From the NCBI GenBank assembly GCA_021414205.1, contig JAIOOW010000002.1, forward strand, positions 1 through 64,000: a stretch of DNA of 64,000 bases, read 5' to 3'. Source of the stretch: Candidatus Anderseniibacteriota bacterium. GTDB lineage: Bacteria > Patescibacteria > Andersenbacteria > UBA10190. Shown here piece after piece: positions 59,832-64,000 of this stretch. How positions within the stretch are numbered: position 1 is the first letter of the stretch; every line of letters begins with the position of its first letter. The notes under the pieces are model-generated. The model was not told the DNA's origin and searched no databases. It saw nothing but the letters and a program-made list of their open reading frames with translations. Both the position numbers and the translations under genes were made by a program.

Positions 59832-61970
59832 ATGAGAAACATCAAAAAACAGGCTAAACTAGCGATATTTGCGATTATTGGGCTTTCCGCATGCGCCCTA
59901 TTCAGTATGCGCGCCCAGGAACACCAATTACCCCCTAGAACGCCAGATTCTATCCATAAGCACCAAGTATTCGCCTCGTATCCACTCACAGAGCAATTCA
60001 CGGCACTGTCTCGCGGGCTGTCTGCTGTTGGGGTGTATGCAGAATCTTCAAACCCAGAAGCAACCGCCCATGTAGCACTGCGCGATATTGCCAATGATCG
60101 CATTGTTTTGCAGCGAGACGTGCCAGTTAAAAGCTTGGGACACGTACCCATCCCTCGCCAAGCAATGAGCGCGGGGCAACGATACAGTATTACTATCAGC
60201 GCAGAAGAACTCACGAAGACGCATGCAATAAAAATTGCGTATCAATCGGATGCCACATTAGATCCAACAAGCGTTGTCACTCAAGCAGGAGTTATAAAAC
60301 AAGGATCGTTAGGATTAATTGAATATGAACGACCGACTATAGCACTACAATTAACTCGCTGGCTTTTACTCCCCCATCAAAGAGGATTATGGCTTGGGGT
60401 CATGATATGTGCAGCTGCAATTTTTCTCATACGGAAAAATTCCTTCAAAGCCCCGGCCAGCAGAGAGGTCATAGTAACGCGAGATAGAAAAAAATATGCA
60501 TACTTTGCGATCATAATTATTGCATCGCTTGTAATATACTGGCCCGCCACGCATTTATTTTTTTATAGTGACGATGTACCCATCCTTGTTCGAGTCGCCC
60601 AGTTGTGGCAGCACAATCCATTATTACTCCTTACTCCTCATAGATATACAGACTCAGATCCAGCATCTCAGTTTGGTTTCGATTTTTACCGACCGATAAG
60701 CTTTTCACTATACCCCCTTGCACTCCATCTTATTTTTCCACCCAATGCTAGTCTGTATTATTTCTTAAATATTTCACTGTTCTCAGGAATAGCATGTTGT
60801 TTATTTGCGATAGCAAGTCGCATAACCGCATCTCGCCCCGCAAGCTTGCTCGCGGTTGCTCTATGGATGTCTCACAGTTCCAAACTCGGACTTTTATACT
60901 GGTGGAGTTCTGTACAGGATTTATTGGCTTCATTGTTTGCAATGTTGTCAGTTGTTCTCTATTTCAAATGGAAAGATTCGCGAAATACAAAAATAGTGTA
61001 TGCCAGTATCGCTTCGTTTGGCATTGCGTTATTCTCAAAAGAATATGTGATCGTTCTACCAATTGCGCTGGCGGGCATTGAACTTGTATCGGGTAGTTCT
61101 AGAACGAAAGTAAAGCAAATAGTGACAAACATATTGCCATACATACTGATGGCCGGTATTTTCCTCGTCATAAATACCGCAGTACTTGGAGACCCAACAC
61201 TCCCCGAACATAAGCATACAGACAAAACATATGCGCTCTCGGCAAACCCCATAAATATTATTCGAAATATCGTTGTATATACCAGCTTTACCGCGGAGCA
61301 GCGATTATGGCCCCAATATGCATCTACAAATAATTTGGAATCCTTTTTATCAAATAAACTAGAGCTTTGGAGGCTCAAAACTGCAGGGCCATACTACCCG
61401 GGAGTGGTTATTATCGGGATAGCGATAGCGAGCATCATTATATATTGGAAGAATAAACAAACGAGAAATATATTGTTGTTGAGCTACACATGGTGGATAG
61501 TATTTATTGGGCCGTTTCTCCTTTTTACAAGCGATTGGCGTTCTCGGTGGTTGACATTATCTATATTCGGAATAAGCCTGGTCATTGTCACTATCTTACA
61601 GCGTATTATTCCTAAAAAATTACCTATTAGTTGGTATGCGCTATGCATTATCGTATGTATGTACGGATTTATCACAGCGCGAAACCCGGAGCTTACCCGA
61701 TTTTTCCGCGAACAATCTGCATATACACAATATGCATATCAACAATTACTTCATGAAGAAATAAATACGCCGCAAGAAAAAAGGATTATTCTTATAGGCA
61801 TCGTCCCTGATCAAGAAACGAGCTTAAACGCATATCTATTTAGACTGTATGCAAAAAATCCGAACGCAGATATTATATATGCAGCAACAATGCCTGAAAA
61901 AAAAGAGCAGGGTGATGTTATTATTAATATGACGGGTATAGTTCCGTATTATCCAGAAAGCGAAAAATAA
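59832..61970 (+). CDS. GT39-like GT-C membrane glycosyltransferase with extracellular N-terminal domain
   Basis: 712 residues. One TM (about 8-26), a beta-rich extracellular domain (about 40-190: GVYAESSNPEATAHVALRD and RYSITISAEEL), then about 10 TM helices. The loop after the next TM reads FFYSDDVPILVRVAQLW and GFDFYRPISFSLYPL, a GT39-like site with a double Asp. WWSSVQDLLA is shared with bacterial PMT-like proteins. ATG 59832 is chosen because TACTGT ends 7 nt upstream; the TTG at 59769 lies in the promoter. Confidence 0.75.
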   Translation: MRNIKKQAKLAIFAIIGLSACALFSMRAQEHQLPPRTPDSIHKHQVFASYPLTEQFTALSRGLSAVGVYAESSNPEATAHVALRDIANDRIVLQRDVPVKSLGHVPIPRQAMSAGQRYSITISAEELTKTHAIKIAYQSDATLDPTSVVTQAGVIKQGSLGLIEYERPTIALQLTRWLLLPHQRGLWLGVMICAAAIFLIRKNSFKAPASREVIVTRDRKKYAYFAIIIIASLVIYWPATHLFFYSDDVPILVRVAQLWQHNPLLLLTPHRYTDSDPASQFGFDFYRPISFSLYPLALHLIFPPNASLYYFLNISLFSGIACCLFAIASRITASRPASLLAVALWMSHSSKLGLLYWWSSVQDLLASLFAMLSVVLYFKWKDSRNTKIVYASIASFGIALFSKEYVIVLPIALAGIELVSGSSRTKVKQIVTNILPYILMAGIFLVINTAVLGDPTLPEHKHTDKTYALSANPINIIRNIVVYTSFTAEQRLWPQYASTNNLESFLSNKLELWRLKTAGPYYPGVVIIGIAIASIIIYWKNKQTRNILLLSYTWWIVFIGPFLLFTSDWRSRWLTLSIFGISLVIVTILQRIIPKKLPISWYALCIIVCMYGFITARNPELTRFFREQSAYTQYAYQQLLHEEINTPQEKRIILIGIVPDQETSLNAYLFRLYAKNPNADIIYAATMPEKKEQGDVIINMTGIVPYYPESEK

Positions 61971-61974
61971 CCTA

Positions 61975-64000
61975 ATGACTATCAAGCCTCAATTTATCGG
62001 AATCGGACTCGTACTTATCACCTGGCTGACATTTTTCAGCCCTATTATTTCCGGTCAACAAATGTATTTCTTAGATGATTTAAAAATCATCTACTACCCC
62101 ATCGAAACAATCTACGCGCAGTTTCAGCACCACTGGCAATTGCCGCTATGGAGCAATGAGTTCGGATTCGGCCAGCCTCTTTTGGAGTGGGGGCAATTAG
62201 GATTTTTCACACCCGTACACGTACTGCTCAGAGCTTTATACGTCCCGCCTTTAATACTTCTTCAAGCATCTGTGGTTATTTATTTCTTAATCGGCAGCGT
62301 AAGCATGTACGCATACTTGCGCAGAAGATTATTTCACCCTGCAGCAGCTAGCCTAGGAGCAATTTTGTTTGCGTATTGCGGGTTCATGATTGGCCACTTG
62401 AACCATGTGAATTTTTATACCAGCACTATGCTGTTGCCATTACTGCTTATTACCATAGATATTTTTCTTGCCAAAGCCACGCTTAAAAATTCAGCAACTA
62501 TTGCCATTACTGCAGCTGCTGTTGCAATGAGCGGACAGCCGCAAGTTGTGGCCTACGTCTTTTTCATAGCAGGGGTTATCGGTCTCACAACATTTATTCC
62601 AACTATCAAACATAATATAAAAGGAGCTGGTAAAAAAATTGCACTTACTATTTTTGCTGGAATTTTAGGCTTCTGCCTTTCCGCTTTAGCAATTCTGCCG
62701 TTGCAAGAATTCGTGCCGGAAACAGAACGCGCTGGCGGATTGCCGTATACTGAACTGTTTGAATTCAGTTACCCGCCATACGAAACAATTACGCTGCTAT
62801 TTCCATACTTCTTTGGCGATCATGACCACTATAACGGCCCGAAGGGCTTCCAGGAGCTTGCAGCATATACAGGAATTATTCCTATCATGCTTGCCGGAAT
62901 TGCCCTAACATCGTGGAAGAAAAGAAAGGTTGAACGAATCGCAGGCATTATATTAGTTATCACTGGTATAGCGCTCGTGTTGGGCCAATACTCGTTCATA
63001 TATCACTACTTAGTAGACAATCACTATATTCAAACCGTAGGGGTTGTTGGCAGATTCGTCTTCTTCTTTGATATAGGAATACTCCTCCTTGCCGTTGCCG
63101 GACTGCAAGACATCATAGAACAAGTATCAGGAACCGCATTATCAAAAACACTGCGAATTGCCGTGGGAATTATTACCCCAGTACTTTTAATAGCTGCGCC
63201 ATTCTGGATGTATGCAACGCAGGACGCGAACGCGTTTCCTCATCTTCAAGAACTAGCATCCTTACACCACATCACCATCTGGCTCATCATTACTGGCATT
63301 ACTACAGTAATCGCATCATTTTTTTCAAGAAAAATACTTTGGGCTATCCCGGTCGTTGCAGCAGTCACGTTACTTGCCTACGGATGGAATTACAATCCTA
63401 GAGTTTCGACCCACGAGGCGCTCAGCACTTCTCCGTTCATAGCAGACCTCTCTCAATTCAAAATAGCAACTGGCCTGCCCGCTCGATTATATGCGGCGGA
63501 ACACCTTCCCGTTACAGGAAACCCTCATGTAAAAATTACGCTCTCGGATTATATCTCTCCGAAGTTTTCAGTGTTTCAACCTCTTCAAGTATTGCGACCT
63601 AACTTGTCCTGCTTAGTAGTGCCTATCCAATCCGACTCTGCTCAGGTAACGCATCTTACGGTAATGCTTCGATCCGGCTTCGACGGAACAATTTGGTATC
63701 AAACAAGCATTTCTTCAGAAGATGCATTTAAAAATACGGACCAAACAATCTGCTTCCCGCAGATACCGCAAAGCGATCAGCAAAACCTCATGCTTTCCTT
63801 TACCAGCGACGAAACTACTAATATGAAGGTGTTTGTAAGCCCGAGCATTAACAGCCAATCAAACGTATACTTTATGAGAGTACAGAAGCCCTCACCGCGG
63901 CAAATTACAGAATCCAAAAAGCCGCTTAGCGTTCAATACACTGCTCAATATCCGCTTAAAAATGACTTGGAAAACTCATTGCTTGTGCGCAACATGCAAG
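61975..64000 (+). CDS. YfhO-family membrane protein (3' truncated)
   Basis: The frame is open to the window end (675 codons visible). About 12 TM helices; first loop LDDLKIIYYP then LPLWSNEFGFGQPLLEWGQ is the YfhO pattern, and GHLNHVNFY matches the motif of the 17865 relative. From about residue 490 the chain is extracellular and beta-rich (LTVMLRSGFDGTIWYQTS). The YfhO closing motif is not reached. Starts 4 nt after the upstream GT-C stop, so co-transcribed with it. Confidence 0.82.
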   Translation, partial: MTIKPQFIGIGLVLITWLTFFSPIISGQQMYFLDDLKIIYYPIETIYAQFQHHWQLPLWSNEFGFGQPLLEWGQLGFFTPVHVLLRALYVPPLILLQASVVIYFLIGSVSMYAYLRRRLFHPAAASLGAILFAYCGFMIGHLNHVNFYTSTMLLPLLLITIDIFLAKATLKNSATIAITAAAVAMSGQPQVVAYVFFIAGVIGLTTFIPTIKHNIKGAGKKIALTIFAGILGFCLSALAILPLQEFVPETERAGGLPYTELFEFSYPPYETITLLFPYFFGDHDHYNGPKGFQELAAYTGIIPIMLAGIALTSWKKRKVERIAGIILVITGIALVLGQYSFIYHYLVDNHYIQTVGVVGRFVFFFDIGILLLAVAGLQDIIEQVSGTALSKTLRIAVGIITPVLLIAAPFWMYATQDANAFPHLQELASLHHITIWLIITGITTVIASFFSRKILWAIPVVAAVTLLAYGWNYNPRVSTHEALSTSPFIADLSQFKIATGLPARLYAAEHLPVTGNPHVKITLSDYISPKFSVFQPLQVLRPNLSCLVVPIQSDSAQVTHLTVMLRSGFDGTIWYQTSISSEDAFKNTDQTICFPQIPQSDQQNLMLSFTSDETTNMKVFVSPSINSQSNVYFMRVQKPSPRQITESKKPLSVQYTAQYPLKNDLENSLLVRNMQ

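Noticed and set aside
59753..60214. N-terminal extension of the minus-strand 59399 gene
   Set aside because: These codons are antisense to the start of the GT-C gene at 59832 and cross the shared promoter; the predicted peptide has no protein-like pattern. ATG 59752 is used instead.
1..64000. Recoded UGA (genetic code 25)
   Set aside because: TGA is repeatedly used as a stop in ATGA overlaps of clearly complete genes, so the standard bacterial code applies.
1..64000. tRNA, rRNA, transposase or integrase genes
   Set aside because: None was recognised on reading both strands; the region appears to be chromosomal glycan genes plus small cassettes.

Overview
This window looks like part of a Candidate Phyla Radiation (Patescibacteria) genome, most likely Parcubacteria-like. 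The assignment is an inference from gene content because no rRNA, tRNA or ribosomal marker is present. Supporting signs are a single-TM protein of a type I recognise from CPR genomes (1234..1734), a tail-fibre-like surface protein with an S74 chaperone domain (2..1174), very tight packing with ATGA start/stop overlaps, and TGA used as a normal stop (code 11, not the UGA=Gly code of Gracilibacteria/Absconditabacteria).

Almost the whole window is one large cell-envelope glycan region. It holds about ten GT4 enzymes, six GT2 enzymes (several of the polyprenyl-phosphate-sugar synthase type), two GT9 enzymes, four polytopic lipid-sugar flippases (three Wzx-like, one MurJ-like), about nine large GT-C/YfhO-type membrane proteins, two cytoplasmic polysaccharide deacetylases, two NAD-dependent sugar epimerases, a glutamine-dependent asparagine synthetase, two methyltransferases and a compact sugar-activation set. 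No initiating phosphoglycosyltransferase, ABC exporter or recognisable Wzy is visible, so the first step must be encoded elsewhere.

Layout. 1-3.8 kb: surface protein end, CPR TM protein, GT2 and GT4. 3.8-5.6 kb: a membrane protein on the minus strand. 5.65-17.57 kb: an unbroken plus-strand run of 11 overlapping genes (GT2, GT4, GT-C, Wzx, small membrane proteins, MurJ-like, three GTs). 17.6-20.0 kb: a small promoter-terminator unit and a YfhO protein. 20.8-25.6 kb: a five-gene plus operon with CE4 deacetylase, GT2, GT4 and GT9. 25.8-32.5 kb: a minus operon of four GT4s and a membrane protein. 32.5-37.9 kb: GT2, DUF2304-like, GT-C, GT4, DUF2334 deacetylase and methyltransferase. 37.9-40.8 kb: GT4 and AsnB. 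40.8-47.9 kb: a minus-strand nucleotide-sugar module (hexuloisomerase-like SIS, ribulose-phosphate-epimerase-like, nucleotidyltransferase, nucleotidyltransferase-kinase fusion, KdsC-like phosphatase, C-methyltransferase-like, GT2). 48-59.8 kb: two more flippases, epimerases and GT-C/YfhO proteins on both strands. 59.8-64 kb: a GT-C protein and a truncated YfhO protein.

Two regulatory styles stand out. Heads of glycan operons mostly show a -10-like hexamer ending only 6-8 nt before the ATG with no Shine-Dalgarno, as expected for leaderless mRNAs; three divergent pairs share one 7-bp -35 core read in both directions. In contrast, four single-gene cassettes (47 aa, 230 aa, 39 aa and 174 aa products) each have a perfect TTGACA -35, a leader of tens of bases (three with a purine-rich ribosome site) and their own hairpin terminator. 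The cassettes, the sugar-activation module and the recurring extracellular beta-sandwich domain on the GT-C proteins are the parts most worth following up.
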